Positions 23,723 through 33,535 of a DNA stretch of 64,000 bases are shown in pieces; position 1 is the first letter of the stretch; every line of letters begins with the position of its first letter. The DNA is from Marchantia polymorpha subsp. ruderalis (Eukaryota; Streptophyta; Marchantiopsida; Marchantiales; Marchantiaceae). Below the pieces are notes generated by a model. It saw only the letters and a program-made list of their open reading frames with translations, was not told where the DNA came from and made no database searches. The translations under genes were made by a program, and so were the position numbers. The DNA lies in NCBI GenBank assembly GCA_037833965.1, contig AP031351.1, positions 11,978,501 through 12,042,500 of the forward strand, given 5' to 3'.

Positions 23723-23941
23723 ATGAACGGGATTGACAGGAATCCAGTACCGCACTGGCCAATTCCTAACCTATTCGATATTCACCTTCGTTGCATGGAG
23801 AAACATCATTTTCGGATGTACCTTGTGGCTTGTTGGGGTGCAGATTTTATGACTAGAGTGATGGAGTCAAGAGTGCCACTGATTCTTCCAATAGTTACTT
23901 ATGGAGAGACTTGGGATTGTACTATATACATTCTATACTGA
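23723..23941 (+). CDS. G2 leader ORF 1, 72 residues, unknown
   Basis: Starts MNGIDRNPVPHWPIPN and ends TIYILY. It lies between the primer-binding site and gag. It resembles leader ORF 2 along its length: D-x-N-R-x-P-V-P near the start, F-x-x-x-L-V in the middle, R-x-V-x-E-S-x-x-P, and a closing I-x-I-L-x-L-Y/TIYILY. G1 has the same ORF intact. No known domain is recognised and whether it is translated is unknown. Confidence 0.4.
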   Translation: MNGIDRNPVPHWPIPNLFDIHLRCMEKHHFRMYLVACWGADFMTRVMESRVPLILPIVTYGETWDCTIYILY

Positions 23942-23948
23942 TTGTTTC

Positions 23949-24155
23949 ATGGATTTGAATCGCGAACCACCTGTCCCGGTTCGATTCAGCACTTATGTAG
24001 AGATTAGAACAGTATATAGACAGAACAGGATATGGAGAGATTTTCTTGTGAGGAATTATGGAGAGGAGTACTATAGAGCTGTGATAGAGTCACCTGCACC
24101 TTTTGTGACTCCTTTGTTGAGAGGTCACATAGTGATTATACTCACTTTGTATTAG
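23949..24155 (+). CDS. G2 leader ORF 2, 68 residues, paralogue of ORF 1
   Basis: ATG at 23949, seven bases after the ORF 1 stop and in another frame; MDLNREPPVPVRFSTYV... to VIILTLY. It ends 17 bases before the gag ATG. The similarity to ORF 1 suggests an internal duplication. The pair is unusual: I know of no chromovirus with two such ORFs before gag. In G1 this ORF has a stop. Confidence 0.4.
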   Translation: MDLNREPPVPVRFSTYVEIRTVYRQNRIWRDFLVRNYGEEYYRAVIESPAPFVTPLLRGHIVIILTLY

Positions 24156-24172
24156 AGGGAGTGTGAAAAAGC

Positions 24173-25336
24173 ATGGGAACATCAATTGATATGGGTGAGG
24201 TTCTCAATGCAATCATGGCAAAGATGAAGGAGTTGAGAAAAGCGATAGTAGATGGGCATACCAAGCAGCAAGCCATGGAAGATAAAATCTTTGCATTAGA
24301 GAGTGAAAAAGTAGAGAGAGAGAGAGTTGGAGAGATGGAAGTTGAACCTCAAGTTCAAGCTTCCCAAGTTCAGCCAGAACCAACTCCTATTGATGCAGCA
24401 GAGGCAAATAGGAGACGTCTTCAAGAGATTGAAGATCAAGCAAATCTTTTGCTTCGAATGGGAAAATCCTGTAAGGTGGAAGCTTACAAAGGGAGTAGAG
24501 CAATGGGAGTGTTAGAGGGATGGATTATGAGGATGAATATTCATTGATCCCATTTTCATGTTTCTGATTATATTGCAGGAATGTTCATGAGATCTTATCT
24601 TACGGATAAGGCTCTCACATGGTACACAACATGGGAGAGAATGCTTTCAGAACGAGGTGCTACCATTTCGTGGAGTGGAATGCAAGAAGGACTTCTGCAA
24701 AATTTTCAAGCGATGGATTCTCTTCAAACTGCAAGAATGAAGTTGTGGGATCTGAAGCAGAAAGGAGATATTCATGAGTACATTGAAGAATTTTGTGATC
24801 TTCAAGTATCTATCATGGATATGAGTGGAGCTGAAGCCTTGGACGTGTTCAAACGAGGCTTGAAGCATCAAATTCGAAAGGAGGTGATGGTAAGCAATCC
24901 ATATACTGTGAATGAAGCAATCGCAATTGCTCAACGAATTTCAGGTGCTTTTGGTGTCACACACGGTGAGCCAGTGAGCAATTTTAGAGATCCATCTGGT
25001 CCAACACCGATGGAGTTGGGAAACCTTCGACGTAGAGAAGGTTTTGCACCAACAAGAGGACCACCACCAAGATTTGGAGGTGAGATTAGGCGACCAGGAG
25101 TTCCAAATTTGCAAGAAGGTTATGCAAATAATGGAATGGTTCGAGGAGGAGCTGGAGTTCGTGACAATCGCCAATGCTATGCATGTGGACGAATGGGTCA
25201 CATAGCCAAGTTTTGTCGAGTTCGGCCGACACAACAAGGAGGACGGCCCATGTAGCGACGACCGTTCAACAATATGGAGGGGATAGAGTATGAAGAGGTG
25301 GAGGAAGCAGTTTCGGGAAACGAAGATCACCAGTAA
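24173..25336 (+). pseudogene. G2 gag with two premature stops
   Basis: Capsid-type gag: MGTSIDMGEVLNAIMAKMKE, a basic/acidic helix, then ALTWYTTWERMLSERG, LWDLKQKGDIHEYIEEF and VFKRGLKHQIRKEV. The CYACGRMGHIAKFC knuckle is near 25177-25218. TGA at 24545 (shared with G1, not G0) and TAG at 25253 break the frame, and the frame ends with TAA at 25334. Protease starts in the -1 frame right after. The gag/pro offset at the same place in G1 suggests that it is a feature of the family. Confidence 0.88.
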
Positions 25337-27054
25337 TCTTGCCTCGCGGCCTTACTGGTTCTACAAAGCGAAGAAAAGGCGAGGTTGGAAGAAAGCAATG
25401 GTTGGGAGCTCATGGAAAGAGTAAGAAGCAAGCTCAACTCATTGTCACCGATGGTTTCATGGAAGGACAAAAGGTGAGAGTTTTAATTGATCCTAGAGCA
25501 ACTGAGAATTTTCTATCAAGGAGTGTTGCTATGAAGTTAGGTTTGATGTTGATGAAGGACGTGAGTGAAGAAGTTGAATTGCCAAACGGGCAAACTGAAG
25601 TGATAGAAACACTACCTCGGAGTGTAGAATTATCCATAGGTAGATACAAGGAGAGCATTGAATGGAGAGTAATTCGTTTAGCTCGGTATGATGTCATCCT
25701 TGGAATGCCATGGATGGAACAATATAATCCGAAGGTAGATTGGAGAAGAAAAGTGATTACAAGTAGTGGATGGAAAATCTATGGAGATAGAATTAGATCT
25801 CAGAATAGGAATTTACCCCTCTTTGTGATGGGTATAGCATCCATTTCTAGAGATGATGTATGTTTCCTTGGACTTATAAGAGATATTGGGTCCACGGACA
25901 AACCTTACATCCCGGAGTCCTTGAACGACATTTTTATGGAGTATAAAGATGTTTTTCCAGATGATCTACCTGCAGGATTACCACCAAAGAGGCGAGTTGA
26001 TCACAAGATTGAGGTGATACCTGGAAGTACACCAACTTGCAAAGCTCCATATCGTTTGGCTCCAAACGAATTGGAAGAATGCAAAGCTCAAGTGGAGTAG
26101 ATGTTGAGCAAGGGATTCATTCAACCAAGTGTTTCACCTTATGGAGCTCCAGTACTCTTTGTGAAGAAGAAGGATGGATCCATGTAACTATGTATCGATT
26201 ATCGCGGGTTGAATCAACAAACGGTGAAAAACAAATATCCATTACCTCGTATGGATGATTTGTTGGATTAACTTCAAGGAGCGAAGTACTTCACCAAGCT
26301 AGATTTGAGAAGCGGCTACAATCAAATTCGAATTGCAGATGAAGATGTTCACAAGATTGCTTTTCGTACTAGGTATGGACACTTTGAGTATCTGGTGATG
26401 CCTTTTGGTCTCACTAATGCACCAGCTACATTCATGGGATTGATGAACGATATCTTTCGCCCTTATCTAGATAAATCTGTCATTGTTTTTCTAGATGATA
26501 TATTGGTGTATAGCAAAACTTTGAATGATCATAGAAGTCATTTACGAGAGGTACTTCAAGTTTTAAGAGACAATCAATTGTATGCCAAAGCTTCAAAATG
26601 TGAATTTGGCAAGTCAAAAGTAGATTACTTGGGTCATAGAGTTACAGCTACAGGAATCCAAGTGATGAGTGAGAAGATAGATGCCATTCAGAAATGGATA
26701 GCACCTGAGGATCAAACTCAATTGAAGAGTTTTCTAGGGCTCACTGGATTCTATCGTAGATTTGTGAAAGGTTTTGCTCGACTAGCTCAGGCCTTGACTT
26801 CCATGTTAGGGAAAGGTCAGAAGTGGAGATGGGGAACAGCTCAAGAGTTAGCTTTTCAAGCATTGAAAGATGCTTTGTTACACGCACCTATTCTCAAGTG
26901 GTATGATCCTAACCGTTCTATCAAGTTGGCCACTAACGCATCAGGTACAACAGTAGGTGGCATACTTCAACAAGAATGGGAGGATGGATGGCATCCAGTT
27001 GCTTTCTATTCTCGAAAGTTGGTGGCGGCGGAACAAAATTATCACACGACATAA
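25337..27054 (+). pseudogene. G2 protease, reverse transcriptase and RNase H start, broken
   Basis: Protease region: VLIDPRATENFLSRS, with P-R in place of the catalytic triplet's S/T-G. Reverse transcriptase: [45 protein letters not shown] and the catalytic [10 protein letters not shown], then [18 protein letters not shown]. RNase H begins [17 protein letters not shown], where the first catalytic D is N (G1 has D). In-frame stops are TAG 26098 (also in G1), TAA 26185, TAA 26269 and TAA 27052; all lie in one frame. Confidence 0.9.
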
Positions 27055-28767
27055 CGGGAGGAGTTAGCTATCGTGTTGGCAACCAAACATTGGAAGCATT
27101 ATTTGGGTGATAAGGAGTTTGTGGTGGATACTGATCATAAACCCTTGGTTTATTTGGAAACTCAGAAGGATCTGTCCAAACGACAAATTCGATGGGCAGA
27201 GTGGCGTCAACGCTTCAACATGAAGATTGTGTACGTGGAGGGAAAGAAGCAACTTGCAGATGCTCTCACACGCATGCCTTGTTTGAATCATGTTGCAGAA
27301 GTGAAAATTCAGGCGGATTGGTGGAGCAAGATGTCACAAGCCACAAAGGAGGATGAAGATATCACTCGAGCACTACAAACTGGAAAGGCAGAGAAATCTC
27401 GAGGTTTGGCGTTTTACAATCAGCGTATATGGATTCCACAAGATCACGATTTGCGCACAATGATTTTGGCAGAAAGTCATGATACAGCCATTGCAGGTCA
27501 TGTGGGAGTGGAGAAAACCGTGGAGAGTATACAGCGAGTGTACTATTGGCCCAAAATACGTGAGGATGTGGAGTCTTACGTTCGAAGTTGTGTTGCTTGT
27601 CAACAAAACAAGGCAAGTAATCAAAAACCAGCGGGTTTATTACAACCTCTTCCTATTCCCGAACAGCGGTGGGAACATGTCACCATGGATCTTGTATGCG
27701 AGTTACCAAGGACTTCGTTAGGACATGATTCAGTGGTGGTTTTTATGGACAAATTGAGCAAGATGATTCACATCAGGCCAACCACAAAAACAGTAACAGC
27801 TCCACAACTAGCTCAATTGTATCTAGATGCAGTTTTTGTGAATCATGGCTTAAGCAAAGTGTTAATCACGGATAGAGGTACTCACTTCACTAGTTTGTTT
27901 TGGAAAACTTTGTTCAGTTTTTTCAAAACAAAACTAGCAATGTCAACGGCCTATCACCCTCAAACTGATGGACAAACTGAGAGGGCAAATAGAACCATAG
28001 AGGATATGCTACGAGCATTCACATTAGAAGAGCAAGAAGAGTGGGACAACCTTTTGCCACTTGTGGAATTTGCATATAACAATTCTGTTAATGCATCCAC
28101 AAAAGTGTCTCCATTTTTTCTTATGTATGGAGCTCATCCTATAACTCCTTCAAGTTTGATGAGACTTCCGAAAGGAGAGGAGTTTTCGACGAAAGTTGCA
28201 GCAGTCAAGGAATTCGTGGAGCATATTCACCGAGGACTACATCAGGCCAAGGAGAAGTTGGTGATAGCTCAAAATCGGCAAAAGCAGCATGCCGATGCTC
28301 ATCGTAGAGAAGTGGTTTTTGAGGTTGGAGATCATGTTTGGTTATCTACAACGAATTTGTCTCTTGTAGGAACACCAAAGTTAAACCCTAGGTTCATTGA
28401 TCCATTTTTGGTTTTGAAGCGTGTTGGTGAAGTGTCATACAAGTTGGAACTTCCGTCACATATGAAAATACATCCAGTATTTCATGTGTCACGATTGCGA
28501 AAACATGTACCACGACCAAAACAATTCACCAACCAACCAGCACCACCTCCTCTTCCAACCTTGATAGCAGATCATGAGGAGTTTGAGGTAGAAAAGATAC
28601 TCAAGAAACGTATTCGAGGTCATAAATATCCCAAAGTAGAGTATTTGATTCAATGGAAAGGCTATCCATCGTATGAATCAACTTGGGAACCAGCTAAAAA
28701 TTTAGCAAATGCACCTTTGATAGTTCAGGAGTTTGAACGTATGTGCAACGAGGACGTTGCATCTTAA
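27055..28767 (+). CDS. G2 RNase H end, integrase and chromodomain, intact frame
   Basis: A continuous open frame to TAA at 28765. RNase H part: [16 protein letters not shown] and [12 protein letters not shown]. Integrase: zinc-binding [14 protein letters not shown].. with CVACQQNK, catalytic D in MDLVCELP, D in [10 protein letters not shown] in [15 protein letters not shown]-like segment follows, then a C-terminal chromodomain ([17 protein letters not shown]). In chromoviruses the chromodomain directs integration to heterochromatin. It has no ATG of its own and is the end of the polyprotein; all catalytic residues checked are present. Confidence 0.9.
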   Translation, partial: REELAIVLATKHWKHYLGDKEFVVDTDHKPLVYLETQKDLSKRQIRWAEWRQRFNMKIVYVEGKKQLADALTRMPCLNHVAEVKIQADWWSKMSQATKEDEDITRALQTGKAEKSRGLAFYNQRIWIPQDHDLRTMILAESHDTAIAGHVGVEKTVESIQRVYYWPKIREDVESYVRSCVACQQNKASNQKPAGLLQPLPIPEQRWEHVTMDLVCELPRTSLGHDSVVVFMDKLSKMIHIRPTTKTVTAPQLAQLYLDAVFVNHGLSKVLITDRGTHFTSLFWKTLFSFFKTKLAMSTAYHPQTDGQTERANRTIEDMLRAFTLEEQEEWDNLLPLVEFAYNNSVNASTKVSPFFLMYGAHPITPSSLMRLPKGEEFSTKVAAVKEFVEHIHRGLHQAKEKLVIAQNRQKQHADAHRREVVFEVGDHVWLSTTNLSLVGTPKLNPRFIDPFLVLKRVGEVSYKLELPSHMKIHPVFHVSRLRKHVPRPKQFTNQPAPPPLPTLIADHEEFEVEKILKKRIRGHKYPKVEYLIQWKGYPSYESTWEPAKNLANAPLIVQEFERMCNEDVAS

Positions 28768-28780
28768 AAGGAGGGAGGTT
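28767..28780 (+). promoter_or_regulatory. Polypurine tract of G2
   Basis: AAAAGGAGGGAGGTT immediately before the 3' LTR; primes plus-strand synthesis in LTR retrotransposons. The same tract flanks the G0 3' LTR. Confidence 0.85.
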
Positions 28781-29200
28781 TGTAACCATCTTTAGTTAGT
28801 TAGAACTAAAGTAGAGGTTACTCTGAATATTGATGTAGATACTTTAGTGTGCACTAGTCATAGCTGCCACGTCAGCGGTCCGCGCACTTGGTAGGTACAG
28901 AGTGGATGTGTTAGTTGACAGTGCCACGTCAGCAATCCGTGTGCTTGTAGGTAAGGATTGAGTGTGTTAGTTAGTGTGTTAGTTGGGTGCGCCACGTCAG
29001 CGATCCGTGTGCTTGTTAGGGTTATCCGCCACGTCATCCATCCACTAGGAGTGGTATGGATGGTGGGGATTAGATCTTATCACCTTGTACTTGTTGGTGA
29101 GAGCTATATAAGGGAGAGGAGAACCATTGTTGGTATCTCTCATCTTCAGAGTTTACGTTTCTATCTTCGAGTGAACTTCTCTCTAAACCCTAGTGTTACA
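28781..29200 (+). repeat. 3' LTR of G2
   Basis: 420 bp, TGTAACCATC...GTGTTACA. The only difference seen from the 5' LTR is GAGAGGAGAACC instead of GAGAGTAGAACC just after the TATA box. It is followed by TTATC. Confidence 0.95.
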
Positions 29201-29205
29201 TTATC

Positions 29206-29501
29206 ACATGTGTTTTATCTAAGAATTTTTTAAAACTTACGCAACTTCTCAATGTTAAGTCTTAATGGGATATGATCACTCTTGTAAGATTAAGATTATT
29301 GGATTTATTTGGATTCAAATGTTTGATGAAAAAGTACTAACTTTGAAGAATGTTAGGCATATTCCCAATATTTGTAAGAATTTAATTTCACTTGGGGAGG
29401 TCGACATGAAAGGCTTTCATTGGAAAGCTATTGAAGGAATTTTCACGGTTGAGAAAGGTTCCAACGTCATAATGAAAGGTCACAAGCGGAAGAATTTGTA
29501 C
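29206..29501 (+). pseudogene. copia A GAG-pre-integrase region
   Basis: KIKIIGFIWIQMFDEKVLTL, then VRHIPNICKNLISLGEVDMKG and VMKGHKRKNLYY, the GAG-pre-integrase pattern of Ty1/copia (V-R-H-x-P...K-N-L-I-S-L-G). The frame is cut at NLY by B2 and continues at 33536. Confidence 0.85.
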
Positions 29502-29665
29502 TACAACCTCCAGGCAGACTTTCACTAAGGTTTACCTCATATGGCTTTGCGGCAACGCATCATGGTTCTAGAAGACTACGATTCATCCTCACACTCATGG
29601 CCCAACACCCACTCACACAATCACTGAAGGTCGCATTCCAATTCACACACACATCGACACTTCAA
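29502..29665 (-). repeat. LTR-B fragment (3' LTR end of B2)
   Basis: On the plus strand, TACAACCTCCAGGCAGACTT... aligns with the start of the copies at 10817 and 32744. It breaks off after about 160 bp, where the coiled-coil repeat begins. Confidence 0.75.
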
Positions 29666-31724
29666 GCACTTCAGAAGAGGCTGGCTTATAAGACCAGATA
29701 TTGCATGTGTGAAATAAAACTAGAATTAGCCAAGGAGTTAATCATGGTTAGGATAGTTATGACTAAATGTAGCTAGTTATGACTAAGTCTAGCTAGTTTA
29801 GCTATAATGTCTATACTTGGCGGAATAACTAGAGAAGTTCTAGAAGATTTGAGTGAGCACTTCTATTTTGTCTTGTACAAAAGTCTAGATTCCAAGAGAA
29901 AAGACTTTTGAACTTCATGTTTAGTTTTGATTGGTTTGACTAAAGTAAGGAGTATTCCATTGGTTAGACTAAGTCTAATGTTGGCTTAGTGGAAAGTGGA
30001 AGTTCTAGAAGTGGGAAAGGTACAAATGGCATGTCGCCACCTCAATCTAGGGATTAGTAAACATCTAGAAGGTTTAGGGGGCCAATGGCATGTTGCCACA
30101 TATTGATAACTGGTCAACCTTACTATGGTTTATCTTCGTAAAAGTAAGTTAAATAGAAATTACCATTTGTTACTATGGTAAATTCTCAAGTAGTATATAT
30201 AGAGAGGTAGGGAAGAGCCTCTCAAGCAAGTTTGGAGAGTTCATATGTAGAGACTTGTTTCATATATGAAAGAGTGACAAATTTTCAGTACCTTGGAGTG
30301 TCGATGAGTGTATGAGTTGGAGTGATACCTTGAGAGATTGTGTGAGAGGGTGTTTAGGTTATGAGTATGATGCGGAATCCTAGTCTTCTAGAATCATGAT
30401 GAGCTACCGAAAAGCCATCTGAGGTAAACCTGAGTGAGAGTCAGCCCGGAGGTTGCAGGCTAAGGAGGTTGAGAAGCAAAAACAGTCGGAGCAAGTCGGC
30501 GAGGATCTTTGAGAGTACGTGGAGAGAGCCAAGTGCGCAAGTGTGGATCTCTTGAGCAGGCTGGAGGCATGTAGTACCGCGTACGAAGTTGAGTCATTGA
30601 AGTTTGATGAGTTGTCGGCTACCGCGAAGAAGAAGGAGCAAGAGTACCAAATCGAGTTGGCGATGAGGGTGAAGAAGTTGACCGAGTACGAACCTGCGCA
30701 GATCTCGAATCTAGAGCTGATCGAGAAGCTAGAGGCACAGTGTAGTGAACTGAGAACGCAATGGTCGCAAGCTAGGGAGCAGTTATGCAAGGTGGAAGCA
30801 AAATTGACGGAGGTCGAGGGGAAGAATCGGCAATTATCAGAGGAGACGCGTGATGCCTTAACTACAAGAGTGCAGCGGTGTTTGCGCGGGTATGTTTCGT
30901 GGCAGAGTGAATCACACAACGGACTTCGGTTACGTGAGATTGAGCATCGTGCAGCCGAGTTGATAGAGTGAAGCGGACGGAGGCATCGCCGGTTATCCAA
31001 GAAGCTCAAATCGTATCTTACGAGATCGCGGGACGCGGTAGCGAATCTGGAGTTAGAATTAGCAAGCATTTTGAGAAGATTAGGTTCAGAGCGGAGGTTA
31101 GAGGGAGCAGCAACTGCCGACTCTGTAGGAGTAAGACCTGTTCGGTGCTCGCATAGCAGCGGATGACAATTTTGGTAGTTAGGAATAAAGTAGTCTAAGG
31201 CATTGGCCTTTGGGGTATTTTCTCAATCTACTTTCTTAGTTTTGAAACTGTGTATTCTCTACGCGTGTGTGAGTTAAGTGTGTTGGTCACTGCGTGAGAG
31301 GTACTTTGGTTTGACGAAGATATCGCATCCGAAGTAGGAGCTCCAATTCAAATGTTCTGAAACAGCGATGGGCTAGTGACAAGATTTAAGCAAATTTGTA
31401 ATATGCAGGTGCCTGCAGATCCTCTCAGTGTACTACTCGGAAAATTTTCCCCCTGAACCTTAAGTTGAGGTCGCAATCGACCTCTAACTTATTTCAATTG
31501 CTTGTTTCAGGTGTGTGTGTGTGTGTAACGCTGCATTATGTGTCCTCTGAGAGACCTCCGAGTCGAACACCTGCAGCACTTCTAGGAGTGACAGTAGCCT
31601 GAGAATTCAAACTCTTCAATAGACTATTTAATATGTGACAATTGGTACTCATTGTGTTGTTTTTGTCCTCGTGAGATCAGATCTTTACCATTATGCTCCA
31701 TTTTGGTATTTATCTGTCATTACA
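29666..31724 (+). pseudogene. Coiled-coil repeat copy with CLRGYxxW, split by a solo LTR
   Basis: The frame QKRLAKEVEKQKQSEQVGED reads across the LTR-B insertion (29687-30457) once one GGCT is removed. It then continues as a coiled coil (LLSRLEACSTAYEVESLKFD, LIEKLEAQCSELRTQWSQ), VQRCLRGYVSWQSES, a TGA at 30969, and RLSKKLKSYLTRSRD..LELELASILRRLGSE to TGA at 31164. Another TGA lies near 30510. After the ORF come a TG microsatellite (31511-31526) preceded by an acceptor-like TTGTTTCAG, and the tail ending GTCATTACA. Confidence 0.6.
29687..30457 (+). repeat. Solo LTR-B, 771 bp, in the coiled-coil repeat
   Basis: Starts TATAAGACCAGATATTG (TG changed to TA) and ends GAGGTTGCA, with GGCT on both sides (29683-29686, 30458-30461). 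A TATATATAGAG box is at about 30195. It is nearly identical to 11587-10817 but inverted relative to it. The restored host reading frame confirms the insertion borders. Confidence 0.85.
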
Positions 31725-32743
31725 ACTGCATTCGTGTCCCGCCGGTAGTCCAATCACTCCGCAATTGTCACAAAAGGTTGCGCTTTGGGATTCATGTGGC
31801 GATGGTGGTCCCAAGTGAAGTTTCAAATCTCCCAAGTTCTTCTTGCTCCTTCATCTTCTATCCTTGTTCCGCAAGGAACAATTGACAAGCTTATGTCTCT
31901 CCTCTCCACATTTAAAGCAAGTCTCACGTTTTGACTCTTGGGGATTGACTTACTACTCTTTCTTCAAACTTCACCTTGAATTCTCTTGTATTGGAGTTTA
32001 AAGACACTATAACATCCAAGCTTTGAGGTACTTTGGATAACCTAACCTACCAACCCCCTTGTTCACTCATTTTTCCATAAGGTAGAAACCACTCAAAAGA
32101 ACTCTGCCAGAAACGTTATCTACTTGACAAAAACTGCGAATAAGGAAATACAAAACGTTTGCTCTCTTATACTTCTTTTGTAACCCCTGAACTTCAAATC
32201 ATCATAACTTCGTTTTTAGAAGTGATCTCTCAGTGAAATTTTCACTCACACGTAGTTTATTTCCAAATACACACTTGTACGAATTTTCAAAGGCTAACTT
32301 GAAATAAAAAAAAGTAATCAACTCTGTACAAACTTTCCGGAGAGCAAATTTTTGGAACCCATGAAAACCCCCTCAACTTCTAATACTCATATCTTCCAGT
32401 TTACACATGATATAGATCTGAAAAAAAACTCAAACACTTCATATCTTGCATTCTAGAATCAATAAAAATTTTGAAAAATTCTTTGAGAAATAATTTTTTG
32501 GTATCTAAGACAACTTTTCTCTCAAAATGACATGTTTACGTCAAAACATAAAAAAACACTTCTACACTATTATATGAGACTACTCGATAGACAAAGGGAA
32601 GTTCACTCTCAAGCATACTCTCCGCTCTTTCATTCCCCAACATCAATTCCAAGTGATACCTCATGGACATTTTCTCTCGAGCTAGAAATCGAATCCTAAA
32701 CATTTCGCCTTCTAGATTGACGTCCCGGCAACAGAACAAAAAA
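31725..32743 (-). pseudogene. B2 internal region with gag-type CCHC knuckle
   Basis: On the minus strand, CFKCGEERHKLVNC (CX2CX4HX4C) is encoded at about 31919-31878, preceded by decayed sequence. Next to the LTR (32743-32700) is TTCTGTTGCCGGGA, possibly a primer-binding site for a non-Met tRNA. A short frame (EGEMFRIRFLAREKMSM...) lies at 32710-32540. No protease or RT is seen. Confidence 0.55.
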
Positions 32744-33531
32744 TGCAATCTTTGGGCTGACTTTCACTCAGGTTTATCTCAGATGGCTTTGCGACAGCGC
32801 ATCATGGTTCTAGAATACTAGGATTCATCCTCACACTCATAGCCCAAACACCCACTCACACAATCATTCAAGGTAGCACTCCAACTCACACACACATCGA
32901 CACCCCAAGGTACTGAAAATCGTCATTCTTTCATATATGAAACAAGTTCTCACACATGACTCTCCAAACTTGCTTAAGAGGTGCTACTCTACCTCTCTAT
33001 TTATACTACTTAAGAAGTTACCATAGTAACATATGGTAATTTCTCCTAACTTACTTTTACCTAGGTAAGTTTGACTAACACTCTCCATGTGGCAACATGC
33101 CATTGGCCTACCTAAACCTTCTAGAAGTTTTTGGAATCCAAGGTTGAGGTGGCGACATGCCATTGGAAGCTTTTAAACTTCTACAAGCTTCTTAGCCACT
33201 AAGTCAACATTAGACTTAGTCTAGCCAATCATCTTTCATATATTGAGTCAAATCAATCAAATCCAAGCTTCTAGTCAAATATCTAATCCCTTGGAATCTA
33301 GAACTTTGTAAAAGACAAAATAGATTTGCTCACTCCACTCTTCTAGAACTCCGCTAATTCTTCCGCCAACTATAGATAGCATAGCTAAACTTAGTCATGA
33401 CTAGATTAATTTAGTTCAAACTAACTAGTTTAGTCATAACTAGCTTAGACTTAGCTATGTCTTGGCTAATCATCCTTAATCACTTGACCACTTCTAAGAC
33501 TTAGCACATATGTGCAACACCCGGTCTTACG
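32744..33531 (-). repeat. 5' LTR of B2 (LTR-B family)
   Basis: Minus strand TGTAAGACCGGGTG-like start (CGTAAGACC at 33531) to AAAGATTGCA at 32744. It is diverged from the two 771-bp copies and so older. A TATAAATAGAG box lies near 33005-32995. Confidence 0.8.
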
Positions 33532-33535
33532 GTAC

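Larger units (their letters stand above)
23139..29200 (+). mobile_element. Ty3/gypsy chromovirus G2, structurally complete, recent
   Basis: Two 420-bp LTRs (23139-23558 and 28781-29200) that differ, by eye, at one position; target duplication TTATC at 23134-23138 and 29201-29205; an initiator-Met primer-binding site and a polypurine tract. Order: leader ORFs, gag, protease, RT, RNase H, integrase, chromodomain, i.e. a chromovirus. Despite the near-identical LTRs, gag and pol contain six premature stops besides the gag/pro boundary, so this copy cannot make a polyprotein without help. Confidence 0.96.
29502..33531 (-). mobile_element. LTR element B2 (LTR-B family) inserted in copia A
   Basis: A 788-bp LTR (33531-32744) and the end of a second LTR (about 29665-29502) lie in the same minus orientation, with GTAC outside both (29498-29501 and 33532-33535). 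Between them are 1 kb of internal sequence with a gag-type zinc knuckle and an inserted coiled-coil repeat (about 29666-31724) that has removed most of the 3' LTR and internal region. No RT or integrase of its own is left, so its superfamily is not certain. Confidence 0.7.

Noticed and set aside
24545-27054. RNA editing (U-to-C) as rescue for the stops in G2
   Set aside because: Comparison with G1 and G0 shows that several stops come from other changes (GAG/GAA to TAG/TAA, TTA to TGA), which U-to-C editing would not restore.
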